The position numbers were made by a program, and so were the translations under genes. Positions 33,907 to 41,711 of a stretch of DNA of 64,000 nt are shown here, piece after piece (the first letter of the stretch is position 1; each line of letters starts with the position of its first letter). The notes under the pieces are model-generated. The model had not been told where the DNA came from, did not search any database, and saw nothing but the letters and a program-made list of their open reading frames with translations. The stretch is from CAZXIC01 sp964640195 (GTDB lineage Archaea > Iainarchaeota > Iainarchaeia > Iainarchaeales > GCA-2688035), in assembly GCA_964640195.1 (NCBI GenBank), contig CAZXIC010000002.1:1-64000 (forward strand), written 5' to 3'.

Positions 33907-36414
33907 TTAGCCTCGGGCTTTCACGCCTGAAAGGAAAAGGATTGCAAGAACAGAAAAGGCAACCATCAGCACAAGCAGTGCACTTAATTCAGGCACTGCA
34001 ACCGGCTTGCCAATTGAGAAAGACCGCGCACTGCTGTGAGCATAATCTGTTTCCCCTTTCACGTAGACCTCTGCAATCAGATTATAGGTGCCGGCCGGCA
34101 AATCGCTGATATCAACGTCTGAGACGGTAGGGAAAGCCCATTGCTCGCCGCTGTCCAGCGGTGGTCCTGCGCTGTGAGCCACGGGTTGCGCAATTCCAGC
34201 CACATCCAGCCCTGTAAACGGGTTTCTAATGAACAGCTTTAACTCTATTCCACTACCAGTATCGATTGGACCGCCCTTGTTTTTAACCGTAACATCAATT
34301 GCGCTAAATTCTGCTGTTTGGCCTTTAACAAAATTCAGGGGCGAGGCGGAAAAATAGGTAATCTCTAGGTCAGGCTCGCGCTCAGGACCTACGACGCAGA
34401 TGCCAGCAATACACTCTCCGGGATCGCACTCGCCGCAATCAAAACATTTACTGGGTGAAAGCCCGCATTCCCTGTCGCCGCAATCGTTTGGAATTGGAGG
34501 ATGCGTACAGGCGCCTGAAATGCAAATGTCGTCTGTACAAACAGTGTCATCTCCATCACAAGGAGTGCCATCATCTACTGGAGGATTATCACAGTAAGCA
34601 CCAAGCGTGCCAGGATTGATGCAATCGTCAGCAGTGCAAGGATTAGAGTCATCACATTCACTATCAGCAGTGCAGGCAGTTTCACCGCACTTAACAGGGT
34701 CATCTAAGCAGGAAAAAGTACCAGAATCATCATCAAAATGGCATATCTGCGTTTCCGCGCAATCACTTGAAACAGTGCAAGCTACATCATCAACTAAACC
34801 GCTGCAATCAGCACCATCACCGGGGCAATACTGCTGAACAGAACACTGCAGCACATTATCACCGCATTCACTGCCGCTGCACCGCTCCTCCTCCCAAGAA
34901 TCGCAAACAAAATCAGAGTCTCTGAAAGTGTAATCATCTAAATCACAGCAGTCGCCAGCTGTGCAATCAACTGCAACGCATTTGCCCCCTTGGCATATTT
35001 CATTGCCAGCACAGTCCAGGTTAACTTTTGTGCACGCATCCCCGGAAACATAGTATTCGCTTACAGTGTCAGCATCAAGGCAGCTGTCAGTATGGGTTGC
35101 AGTGTCGCAAACGCTGCTACCTGCAGTGCAGCCGCTGTCTTCAGTGCAAGTGCCGACAGTATAGATGTCTTGGGCGTCTGTATCACTGGCATTGCCAGCA
35201 CAATCATCTACGCCCTCTGTTTCCGTTGAGGTGCTATCAAAGCATGCAGCAGAAGCACAACCCAAATCGTGGCAGGTTCTGTCTTTGAAAAGCTGGCCGC
35301 TGCTGCAATAATCCGGACCCCAGCTGCCGCAGCTGTCATCACCGCATTCAGCAACCAATTCCTCCTCTGTAGAGGTTGCATCGGCAAAACAGCTGCTGCC
35401 GCTACAGCCCCTGTCATAAAAATCATGTGAATGGTAGACNNNNNNNNNNNNNNNNNNNNNNNNNNNNNNNNNNNNNNNNNNNNNNNNNNNNNNNNNNNNN
35501 NNNNNNNNNNNNNNNNNNNNNNNNNNNNNNNNNNNNNNNTCTCCTTTGCAATAGTTTGCTCCCCAGCTGCCCCAGCTGTCAATGCCGCAGTCAGCAACCT
35601 TTGTCTCCTGCGTATAAGTCACTGTGTCAAAACAGCTGCCGCCGCTGCAGCCCCTGTCATGATAGTCCCTAGAATAGTAGACATCATCTCCTTTGCAGTA
35701 ATTTGGACCCGGGCTGCCCCAATCGTCAATGCCGCAGTCAGCAACCAATTCCTCCTGCGCAGCAAGCGCATCGCTAAAGCATCTGCCGTCCCTGCAGCCC
35801 CTGTCATAAAAATCACGTGAATGGTAGACATCATCTCCTTTGCAATAGTTTGCTCCCCAGCTGCCCCAGCTGTCAATGCCGCAGTCCGTGCATCCTATCC
35901 GGCTACCGTCACAGTCGCTGTACTGGCAGCTGCTGTTGCCGACGCATTCATAATATGAGCCGCAACTTATGCATCCTGCAGATGCAGTCTTGAAGCCCTC
36001 GCACCCATTCCACCACCTTATTGTGTCTTTATTTATCGAGAGGCTGCCCAAGCCACAGCAGTAGCCTGGCTTATCCAACCATCTCAAATCGCTTTGCTTT
36101 GCGCAAGCTCTGCCAAGAGCCTGGAAACAGCCATCTCCGGCTATAAATGCAAGGTATTCGTATGTCTCGTTGCACTCGAAAGCTTCCAGCATCGCGCCTG
36201 GACTTACGTAGGTGGAGGTTACTGAAGAGCTGCAGCCGCCGCTGCAGCGGATTTTTAGGTAACAGTTGAGAGTAGTTTGGCAATACAGGTCAATACGCCA
36301 ATTATGCGAGCCGCATGTTTTCGTTTGGGTCCAGGCTGTAAAACCGGCATTCCCAATGGCGCTGTTTATCAGCAGAAAAAGCAGCAGTAGCAGCAAACGC
36401 ATTTTTTTGCCCAT
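33907..36414 (-). CDS. Secreted Cys-rich repeat protein with C-terminal anchor (contains assembly gap)
   Basis: A secreted protein of about 835 residues, its length uncertain because of a 100-N gap. A signal peptide (RLLLLLLFLLINSAIGNA) follows the ATG at 36414, which is preferred over a TTG at 36426 because that TTG overlaps the upstream gene. The N-terminal domain is Cys-rich. Next come tandem units of 49 residues of the form DCGID.WGS.G.NYCKGDDVY (first 20 residues), ending in an RGC...CF segment. A further Cys/Asp-rich part and a Pro-rich linker follow, then an Ig-like domain (about 690-800). The end is VPELSALLVLMVAF plus a short hydrophobic run and KARG, a tripartite tail (motif, helix, basic end) like archaeosortase/PEF-type sorting signals. 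Probably a surface or adhesion protein; disulfide stabilised. Confidence 0.7.
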   Translation of the reverse strand: MGKKMRLLLLLLFLLINSAIGNAGFTAWTQTKTCGSHNWRIDLYCQTTLNCYLKIRCSGGCSSSVTSTYVSPGAMLEAFECNETYEYLAFIAGDGCFQALGRACAKQSDLRWLDKPGYCCGLGSLSINKDTIRWWNGCEGFKTASAGCISCGSYYECVGNSSCQYSDCDGSRIGCTDCGIDSWGSWGANYCKGDDVYHSRDFYDRGCRDGRCFSDALAAQEELVADCGIDDWGSPGPNYCKGDDVYYSRDYHDRGCSGGSCFDTVTYTQETKVADCGIDSWGSWGANYCKGXXXXXXXXXXXXXXXXXXXXXXXXXXXXXXXXXXVYHSHDFYDRGCSGSSCFADATSTEEELVAECGDDSCGSWGPDYCSSGQLFKDRTCHDLGCASAACFDSTSTETEGVDDCAGNASDTDAQDIYTVGTCTEDSGCTAGSSVCDTATHTDSCLDADTVSEYYVSGDACTKVNLDCAGNEICQGGKCVAVDCTAGDCCDLDDYTFRDSDFVCDSWEEERCSGSECGDNVLQCSVQQYCPGDGADCSGLVDDVACTVSSDCAETQICHFDDDSGTFSCLDDPVKCGETACTADSECDDSNPCTADDCINPGTLGAYCDNPPVDDGTPCDGDDTVCTDDICISGACTHPPIPNDCGDRECGLSPSKCFDCGECDPGECIAGICVVGPEREPDLEITYFSASPLNFVKGQTAEFSAIDVTVKNKGGPIDTGSGIELKLFIRNPFTGLDVAGIAQPVAHSAGPPLDSGEQWAFPTVSDVDISDLPAGTYNLIAEVYVKGETDYAHSSARSFSIGKPVAVPELSALLVLMVAFSVLAILFLSGVKARG
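35200..35886 (-). repeat. 147-nt tandem repeats in the Cys-rich surface protein
   Basis: Units begin at 35886, 35739 and 35592 (exactly 147 nt = 49 codons apart), and a more diverged unit begins at 35349. The unit motif runs DCGID..GS.G.NYCKGDDVY, then a segment RD..DRGC...CF and a Glu/Thr-rich tail. The third unit is interrupted by the N run. The high similarity among the first three units suggests recent duplication. Confidence 0.85.
35440..35539. other. Assembly gap (100 N)
   Basis: A run of exactly 100 N, the standard placeholder for a gap of unknown size, inside the tandem repeat array. The flanks end in GA (of a GAT codon) on one side and resume at GTC TAC CAT on the other, so only 4 nt are missing if no repeat unit was lost, or 4 + 147n if n units collapsed. 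Confidence 0.98.
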
Positions 36415-36415
36415 T

Positions 36416-36940
36416 CTAATCAACAAACATTAAAGTTGAAATGATCTTTTCAACTGTTTCCTTCAATTCGCTTTTTTGCGCATCGCTTGCCCCTGTAGCC
36501 AGGGCACTTTCATCTGCGATTATAAGCCATTCCTCCCTCCCCGGCTTCTTAAACGCATAAAATTTTTTCAATGGCTCTTCTTCCGCAATGCCGAAGAGGC
36601 CGAAAGGCGGGAACAGGTCAGTGTACTGGTTGGGCGACCCTTCAAAGGCGTAAATCCGCAAAACAGGCTGCCCGCCGCTTGGGCTGAAAGAGATGGTGTT
36701 TACGCCCCTGTCATCTGTCTTCTTTTCAAAGCCCCAATCTGGGGGGCAGCTGATTTCAAAGCTGTATTCAGCATCCTTGTACAAGCGCTGTTCAGCTGTT
36801 TCCACAGCGCCCTGCCCTGCGCCTGGCTGCGCTGGCTGCAGGATGGGCCAGTAAAGCAATATTGCAGCAATGAGGGCAGCGGCTGCAATAATTAATATAA
36901 TCTGGGGGCGCTTGCATCCCTTAAGACTTACTTTGGGCAT
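36416..36940 (-). CDS. Anchored extracytoplasmic protein, PsbP/Mog1-like pattern
   Basis: A 174-residue protein with an N-terminal membrane helix (about 13-32, IILIIAAAALIAAILLYWPI) and a single outer domain. That domain opens with LYKDAEYSFEISCPPDWGF, ends with a helix (KSELKETVEKIISTL) and has the strand order expected for small PsbP/Mog1-type folds, which occur in archaeal and bacterial lipoproteins as ligand-binding or stress proteins. This is only a pattern-level resemblance. The gene ends 1 nt before the start of the Cys-rich repeat protein, so the two are an operon and may act together at the surface. Confidence 0.6.
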   Translation of the reverse strand: MPKVSLKGCKRPQIILIIAAAALIAAILLYWPILQPAQPGAGQGAVETAEQRLYKDAEYSFEISCPPDWGFEKKTDDRGVNTISFSPSGGQPVLRIYAFEGSPNQYTDLFPPFGLFGIAEEEPLKKFYAFKKPGREEWLIIADESALATGASDAQKSELKETVEKIISTLMFVD

Positions 36941-37027
36941 TTAAGTAAATTACAGCCCCTGCATTTAAATAATTTTGCTTTCAGAAAATGTTAAAGAAGG
37001 CTCTTTCTTCATCCTTCAGGTGGTTTT

Positions 37028-37912
37028 TTGGAAGAGGGAAGCATTGTTGCGATAAACTACACTGGGAAAATCGTTGCCAGCGGCACTGTGTTTGAGTCAA
37101 CAGTGGAGAAAAAGGCAATAGAAGCCGGCATCTTTGACAAGAGAGCCAAGTATGAGCCAATGGCTGTTGTGGTAGGCGAAGGCGATGTTCTGCGCGGCTT
37201 GGACAAGGCGCTGCTTGAGATGAAAGCAGGCGAGACACGCAGTGTTTTGGTAAAGCCTGCTGATGGCTGGGGTGAAAGGAAGCCGGACAATGTTGCTGTT
37301 GTTCCCTTGCAGCAGTTCAGGCAGAGGAAGATTGCGCCAGTTCCGGGGCTTGTTGTTGATGTGAACGGCAGGCAGGGCAAGGTGCAGAGCGTCAGCGGCG
37401 GCAGGGTCAGGGTTGACTTCAATCATCCTTTGGCTGGAAAGGACTTGCTGTACGAGGTGAAGGTTGAAAGGCTAATTACCCTGCCGAAAGAGCAGATTGA
37501 AGCACTGTACAACAAGTACTTTTACATGGTGCCAGAGAAGGAAAAGAAGTTATGTATTGGAAAGGGGGGGGTGGAGGTTATGCTAAGCCCGAGGTACAGC
37601 GCGAATCTCGCACCCTTGAAGAAGCTGTTCAGCCAGATGGTTACAAAGCACGTCAAGGGCTTTCCAAAGGTCAGGTTTGTGGAAGAGTTTGAGGGTACAG
37701 AGGGAGAAGGGGAAGTAAAGGAAGGGATGCCTGCCGGAGGCAGGGGAAGAGAGGAAAAAGCGGGCAAGGAGAAAGAGGCAGGGAAAGGAGAAACAATTGG
37801 GGGTCAGGGTGAAAAGGAAAAAGAAGGGAGTGAAGAAACGGCAGGGAAAGGAGAAACGAAAAAGGGGAAAGGAAAGGCAGAAGAGGGAAATGAAAGAGAG
37901 GCTGGAAATTAG
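37028..37912 (+). CDS. FKBP-type peptidyl-prolyl isomerase with long charged tail
   Basis: Peptidyl-prolyl cis-trans isomerase and chaperone of the SlyD-like archaeal FKBP group. Residues 1-90 contain the FKBP core (INYTGKIVASGTVFEST; VVVGEGDVLRGLDKALLEMK) split by the insert-in-flap chaperone domain (about 90-140), then VDFNHPLAGKDLLYEVKV. Residues 155-222 match the extra C-terminal domain of archaeal FKBPs (KKLCIGKGGVEVMLSPRYSA). The last about 70 residues are a low-complexity tail of Glu, Lys and Gly (repeated GKGET and EKE-type words), which is unusual. The start is a TTG at 37028, supported by a CAGGTGG site 5 nt upstream. Cytoplasmic; probably aids folding of newly made proteins. Confidence 0.9.
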   Translation: MEEGSIVAINYTGKIVASGTVFESTVEKKAIEAGIFDKRAKYEPMAVVVGEGDVLRGLDKALLEMKAGETRSVLVKPADGWGERKPDNVAVVPLQQFRQRKIAPVPGLVVDVNGRQGKVQSVSGGRVRVDFNHPLAGKDLLYEVKVERLITLPKEQIEALYNKYFYMVPEKEKKLCIGKGGVEVMLSPRYSANLAPLKKLFSQMVTKHVKGFPKVRFVEEFEGTEGEGEVKEGMPAGGRGREEKAGKEKEAGKGETIGGQGEKEKEGSEETAGKGETKKGKGKAEEGNEREAGN

Positions 37913-37988
37913 CTTTATAAAGGTTTGCGTGCAGAAAGTTGATTGAAGGCCTAAACTATTTGTATTTGTTTTTTTTAGGGGATAGTTG

Positions 37989-38639
37989 GTGGAACAACAG
38001 GACATAAAAACCGGGACTACAACAGTTGGGATAATTGCAAAAGACGCTGTTGTTTTGGGTGCAGACATGCGGGCAAGCATGGGGCACCTGGCTTACGACG
38101 AAGAGAGCAAAAAGCTGTACAAAATCACGGATGAAATCGCTGTAACAAATGCCGGCGCTGTTGGAGACAGCCTGACTATTATGAGGTTTCTGATTAGCCA
38201 GGCGAGGCTGTACGAGATTGAGCGAGAAATCAAGATTACGCCGAACGCCATGGCTTCGCTTCTTTCAAATGTTTTGAATGCGAACAGATATTTCCCTTTC
38301 GCAGTGCAATTTGTTTTAGGCGGAGTAAACAAGGGTCCGGAGTTGTACGAGGTAACGCCGTTTGGAGGCGTGCTGAAAAGGGAGAAGTATGCAGTGAGCG
38401 GCAGTGGGACAGAGCTCGCGCTTGCGACATTGGACCAGAACTACAAGAAGGGCATGAGTGAAGAGGAAGGCATTGCGCTTGCAATCAAGGCAATCGGGGC
38501 TGGAAAGAAAAGGGATATTTTCAGCGGCGGCAGAAGCGTTGCAGTAATGGTAATCGACAAAAAGGGAGTTAGGGAGCTAAGGGAAGAGGAAGTCAAGAAG
38601 TTTTCTGAGAAAGAGGGAAAAACGAGAAATATAGGATAG
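37989..38639 (+). CDS. psmB: Proteasome subunit beta
   Basis: Catalytic beta subunit of the archaeal 20S proteasome, an N-terminal nucleophile hydrolase. A short propeptide ends in KTG before the active TTTVGI (Thr10), which becomes residue 1 after self-cleavage. The motifs GADMRAS, KLYKI and SGSG follow at the expected spacing, and total length (216) is normal. I prefer a GTG at 37989 (AGGGGA 6 nt upstream) over a TTG one codon earlier. The alpha subunit is not in the window. The gene lies 76 nt after the FKBP gene and 105 nt before fttA. Confidence 0.95.
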   Translation: MEQQDIKTGTTTVGIIAKDAVVLGADMRASMGHLAYDEESKKLYKITDEIAVTNAGAVGDSLTIMRFLISQARLYEIEREIKITPNAMASLLSNVLNANRYFPFAVQFVLGGVNKGPELYEVTPFGGVLKREKYAVSGSGTELALATLDQNYKKGMSEEEGIALAIKAIGAGKKRDIFSGGRSVAVMVIDKKGVRELREEEVKKFSEKEGKTRNIG

Positions 38640-38744
38640 GTCACTAAAAGGCTTTTAGTTAAAAAAACCTGCCTTTGTTGCCCTTTTTTAGGGTTAATTC
38701 TTTCAGCCAAGAACCTGCAAAACAGTGGAAAAAGAGTGGAGTAA

Positions 38745-40646
38745 ATGAAAATCTTAGCTGAAATCAAGGAAAAAGTAAACGCAATTTTGCCATCCGAATG
38801 CGAAGTAACTAAAATAGAGCTGGAAGGCCCAGAGGTAGCGATTTACACGAAAAACCCAAGGGCCTTTTTCGAAAACCAGAGCTTCGTGGCAAAAACTGCC
38901 TTTGAGCTGAAGAAAAGGGTAAACATCAGGACGGACAAAAGCTTGCTTACAGCCGAGAAGGACGCGGCTGAAAAGATAAGGGAAATAGTGCCGGAAGATG
39001 CAAGCATCCGGGAGATATACTTTGACCCTGCGTTCAGCGAGGTCGCAATAGAATCGATAAAACCCGGCTTGGTTATTGGCAAAGGCGGGGAAACGAGCAA
39101 GAAAATAATTCTCGCTACAGGCTGGACCCCCAACATAATAAGAGCGCCGACGCAGCCAAGCGAAATACTGCAGGGCATAAGGCACCACCTGCACAAAAGG
39201 AGCGAAGAGAGGAAAAAGATTCTGCAGAAAACAGCCGAAAAGATATACAGGGATATAGTGCCCAATGCAAATGACTGGATAAGGTTTATTGCGCTGGGCG
39301 GATTCAAGCAGGTTGGAAGGAGTGCCATACTGCTTGAGACGCCACACACAAAGGTAATGCTTGACTGCGGTGTCAATGTTGCAAGAACAGATGAGCCCTA
39401 TCCTTACCTCGATGCGCTGCACTTTCCGTTGAGCGAGCTTGATGCGGTTATTGTAAGCCACGCGCACATGGACCACAGCGGCTTTGTGCCGTACCTGTTC
39501 AAAAGCGGTTTTAGGGGCCCTGTTTACTGCACCCCGCCAACCAGGGATTTGATGACCCTGCTGCACTTTGATTACATTGATGTAACAGTCAAGGAAGGCA
39601 AGGAACCGGTTTACAGCGAAAACGATGTGAAGGAGATGGTCACGTACTGCATTCCCAGGGAGTACAGGGAAGTGACTGACATCGCGCCTGACATGCGGCT
39701 GACGCTGCATAACGCAGCGCACATTCTGGGCTCTGCGTCAGTGCATTTGCACATTGGCGAGGGGGCACATAACCTTATTTACAGCAGTGACATGAAGTTT
39801 GGTTTTACGCGCTTGTTCAACAACGTAGACATGCATTATCCAAGGCTTGAGACGCTCATAATTGAAAGCACTTATGGCGGCAGGGACAGCATCCAGCCAA
39901 ACAGACAGCAGGCAGAGGACAGGATGCTCAGGGTCCTGAAGGAAACGATTCAGCAGGACGGAAACGTTTTGATTCCGGTGTTTGCGGTTGGAAGAGGACA
40001 GGAGATAATGCTTGTCTTGGAGAACTTCTACAGGAAAGGGCTGTTGGACGTGAAATGCTATGTTGACGGCATGACAAGGGAAGCGAGCGCAATCCATACA
40101 GCCTATCCTGAGTACATGAGGCAGGGCGTGCAGAGGAGAATATTGCAGAACGACAGCCCCTTTACAGCAGAGATTTTTGAGTCAATGAACAACAAGAACG
40201 GAAAGACAAGGGATGACGTGCTGCAGGAGAAAGGCGTTGTGGTAGTTGCAAGCAGCGGAATGTTAACTGGAGGACCTTCGGTTGAATACCTTTACAAGAT
40301 GGCGGAAAACCCAGCAAACTGCCTGATTTTTGTAGGCTATCAGGGCGAGGGAAGTTTGGGCAAGAAGATTCAGAGCGGAATGCACTCTTTCCCGATAACC
40401 GACAGGAACGGGAAAACAAAGGCTTTGAACATTAACATGAGGGTTGAAACAGTTGAGGGCTTCTCAGGGCACAGCGACAGGAACCAGCTGCTTGCTTATG
40501 TGAGAAACCTGAAACCAAAGCCCAAGCGTGTGTTTGTAAACCACGGCGAAAAAAACAATGCGGTTGAGTTCATGAGGACCCTCGCCAACAGGTTCAAATT
40601 GAACACAACTGCGTTGAACAACCTGGACGCGGTAAGGCTGAAGTAA
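38745..40646 (+). CDS. fttA: Transcription termination/RNA-cleavage nuclease FttA (aCPSF1)
   Basis: Archaeal homologue of CPSF73 that cleaves nascent RNA and terminates transcription. The 633 residues hold two N-terminal KH domains (about 1-70 and 75-145, the second with VIGKGG at 110-115), a metallo-beta-lactamase domain with HAHMDH (239-244), and a beta-CASP domain with VFAVGRGQE (about 415-425) and GFSGHSDRNQL (about 573-583). This is the full-length family architecture. Known members work at U-rich 3' ends; several T-rich tracts follow genes in this window. The gene is monocistronic by the spacing and is followed by the repeat/terminator/RNA region. Confidence 0.96.
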   Translation: MKILAEIKEKVNAILPSECEVTKIELEGPEVAIYTKNPRAFFENQSFVAKTAFELKKRVNIRTDKSLLTAEKDAAEKIREIVPEDASIREIYFDPAFSEVAIESIKPGLVIGKGGETSKKIILATGWTPNIIRAPTQPSEILQGIRHHLHKRSEERKKILQKTAEKIYRDIVPNANDWIRFIALGGFKQVGRSAILLETPHTKVMLDCGVNVARTDEPYPYLDALHFPLSELDAVIVSHAHMDHSGFVPYLFKSGFRGPVYCTPPTRDLMTLLHFDYIDVTVKEGKEPVYSENDVKEMVTYCIPREYREVTDIAPDMRLTLHNAAHILGSASVHLHIGEGAHNLIYSSDMKFGFTRLFNNVDMHYPRLETLIIESTYGGRDSIQPNRQQAEDRMLRVLKETIQQDGNVLIPVFAVGRGQEIMLVLENFYRKGLLDVKCYVDGMTREASAIHTAYPEYMRQGVQRRILQNDSPFTAEIFESMNNKNGKTRDDVLQEKGVVVVASSGMLTGGPSVEYLYKMAENPANCLIFVGYQGEGSLGKKIQSGMHSFPITDRNGKTKALNINMRVETVEGFSGHSDRNQLLAYVRNLKPKPKRVFVNHGEKNNAVEFMRTLANRFKLNTTALNNLDAVRLK

Positions 40647-40705
40647 GGAGTGGAAAGGAATAGGAAACTATCTTTTTCTTTTAGATATAAATTGTTTCTT
40701 ATCAG

Positions 40706-40842
40706 GGCAAATATACATAACAGGGATTTTTGGAATTTTTTCCCAAAGAAAAATTCAAAGAAAAAAGGCAAATATACATAAGAAAGAAACCCGTATAAAA
40801 CCGCATTTTTGAAATAAGGCACTAATTCTTCAATATACATAA
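40706..40842 (+). repeat. Short repeat ATATACATAA, three copies at 61-nt period
   Basis: TATACATAA occurs at 40712-40720, 40773-40781 and 40834-40842, exactly 61 nt apart each time. The first two share the longer word GGCAAATATACATAA (40706-40720, 40767-40781); the third keeps AATATACATAA. The 46-50 nt between copies are unrelated in sequence. Function is unknown; the element lies in the 3' region of fttA. Confidence 0.7.
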
Positions 40843-40867
40843 AAAAAAGCCCAATCTGGGCTTTTTT
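40843..40867. terminator. Intrinsic-terminator-like hairpin
   Basis: A perfect inverted repeat: six A plus GCCC, a 5-nt loop AATCT, then GGGC plus six T. It would act in both directions (T tract after the stem on the plus strand, and the A tract gives the same on the minus strand). It marks the end of fttA transcription just before the promoter of the candidate RNA gene. Confidence 0.7.
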
Positions 40868-40870
40868 CAC

Positions 40871-40887
40871 CGAAAAGTATTTAAAAG
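40871..40887 (+). promoter_or_regulatory. Strong archaeal promoter (BRE + TATA) of candidate RNA gene
   Basis: CGAAAAGTATTTAAAAG: a purine-rich BRE (CGAAAAG) followed directly by TATA (TTTAAAAG). This is one of the best matches to the archaeal consensus in the window. The start of transcription would be expected about 24-26 nt downstream, near 40908. Confidence 0.65.
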
Positions 40888-40907
40888 AGTTAGGCTATAA
40901 TAGTAGT

Positions 40908-41082
40908 GCTTTAGAGAAGGGACCAAAAATGAAAGTACAATCCTTTCATGAGGAAGCCCACCTAAGTTTTGAGAAGGCATCTGAGCTAGGCAAAACTCTA
41001 AGCAAAGGGGGCATTACTTTGGCTGACAACCAACCTGCTTTTCGCAAGCGATGCAGCGAGTAATGCCCTTCACCCCTTTCTA
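40908..41082 (+). ncRNA. Candidate structured non-coding RNA
   Basis: A stretch of about 175 nt behind the strong promoter folds into a complete multi-branch structure by exact pairing. A closing helix pairs 40915-40921 with 41074-41081 (one bulge). Hairpin 1 is ATGAAAG/CTTTCAT (40929-40935/40943-40949). Hairpin 2 is AGTTTTG/CAAAACT (40965-40971/40991-40997). A 10-bp helix GGGCATTACT/AGTAATGCCC (41009-41018/41059-41068) encloses two further hairpins: TTGG/CCAA (41019-41022/41030-41033) and CTGC/GCAG (41035-41038/41053-41056). It does not match 7S RNA, a tRNA or a riboswitch I know. A 44-codon ORF overlaps it, so a small-protein gene is the alternative. Confidence 0.5.
40929..41063 (+). CDS. 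Possible 44-residue small protein overlapping the RNA candidate
   Basis: An ATG-to-TAA frame of 44 codons, starting MKVQSFHEEAHLSFEKASEL and ending FRKRCSE, preceded by AGAAGGGA 8 nt upstream, which could be a ribosome-binding site. The translation looks like a plausible soluble helical peptide, but codon use is unlike the neighbours (Leu CTA three times, Arg CGC/CGA, while the window prefers CTG/CTT and AGG), and a frame of this length is not rare by chance. The RNA structure explains the same sequence at least as well. Listed as an alternative. Confidence 0.25.
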   Translation: MKVQSFHEEAHLSFEKASELGKTLSKGGITLADNQPAFRKRCSE

Positions 41083-41216
41083 TTTCGCGCAGGATTGAGT
41101 TTGTTTAATGCCTTTTAAATTCAATTGCCTGGTTCCTGAAGTAAAACCGGGAACAGCCGGCAGCCTAGGCTGCTCTTAATTAGATTTTTAGGCTTTTGCA
41201 GGGAAAAGATACTGCT

Positions 41217-41711
41217 ATGCGGATAATCATTACAGGCAGCCCTGGCGTTGGGAAAACTGCTGCTGCAAAGGCATTGGGGGGGATGCTTCACTGCAAGGTT
41301 GCCAACGAGCAGCAGTTTGCATTGGAAAAGAGGATTGGCAAGTGGGATGCAGAGGAGAACGAACTGGTGATTCCGCTTGAGCCGTTTGCAAGGGAATTGA
41401 ACAAGCTGCTCGCAAAAGAGGAAAACATTATCGCGGAGGGGCATCTGCTGTGCGAATTGCGACTCAAAGCGGATTTTGTTGTAGTGATAAGGGTTCACCC
41501 CGAACTGCTGGAGGGGCGGTTGGAAGCAAAGGGATACAGCGCCGAGAAAGTGCAGGACAATGTTTTCTGCGAAGGCATTGATTACTGCAAAAAGCATGTT
41601 GCAAGGAATTATCCCGGCAATAAAATAGTGGAAGCGCAAAGCGGGAAAACTATAAAAGAAACAATGGAGAATATTATTAGGGGCCTGAGGGAGAGAGGTG
41701 CAGCGATTTGA
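41217..41711 (+). CDS. Putative adenylate kinase, AK6/Fap7 type
   Basis: A 164-residue P-loop NMP kinase of the archaeal/eukaryotic AK6 (Fap7) type, which phosphorylates AMP and also assists small-subunit maturation in characterised members. Walker A GSPGVGKT lies at residues 7-14, the AEGHLLCEL segment (about 80-88) corresponds to the conserved 'eGH....l' motif, and a VIRVHPELLEGRLEAKGYS stretch forms the LID/NMP region. The ATG at 41217 places the P-loop at the usual distance from the N-terminus; a TTG at 41196 would add seven unlikely residues. The stop overlaps the next start (TTGA). Role in ribosome assembly is inferred from family. Confidence 0.8.
   Translation: MRIIITGSPGVGKTAAAKALGGMLHCKVANEQQFALEKRIGKWDAEENELVIPLEPFARELNKLLAKEENIIAEGHLLCELRLKADFVVVIRVHPELLEGRLEAKGYSAEKVQDNVFCEGIDYCKKHVARNYPGNKIVEAQSGKTIKETMENIIRGLRERGAAI

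Noticed and set aside
38754..39722. Minus-strand open frame of 322 codons opposite fttA
   Set aside because: Shadow of a fully conserved gene with all its catalytic motifs on the plus strand.
40706..40842. Possible CRISPR array
   Set aside because: The repeat is only 9-15 nt, has three copies, and no cas gene is in the window.
40908..41082. RNase P RNA
   Set aside because: GAGGAAGCCC after the first hairpin resembles conserved region I, but no complementary 3' strand of helix P4 or the ACAGAA/CCGGCUUA-type region is present.
40908..41082. Box C/D guide RNA
   Set aside because: ATGAGGA and CTGA can be found, but there is no paired C'/D' set with the standard spacing, and the long helices do not fit this class.
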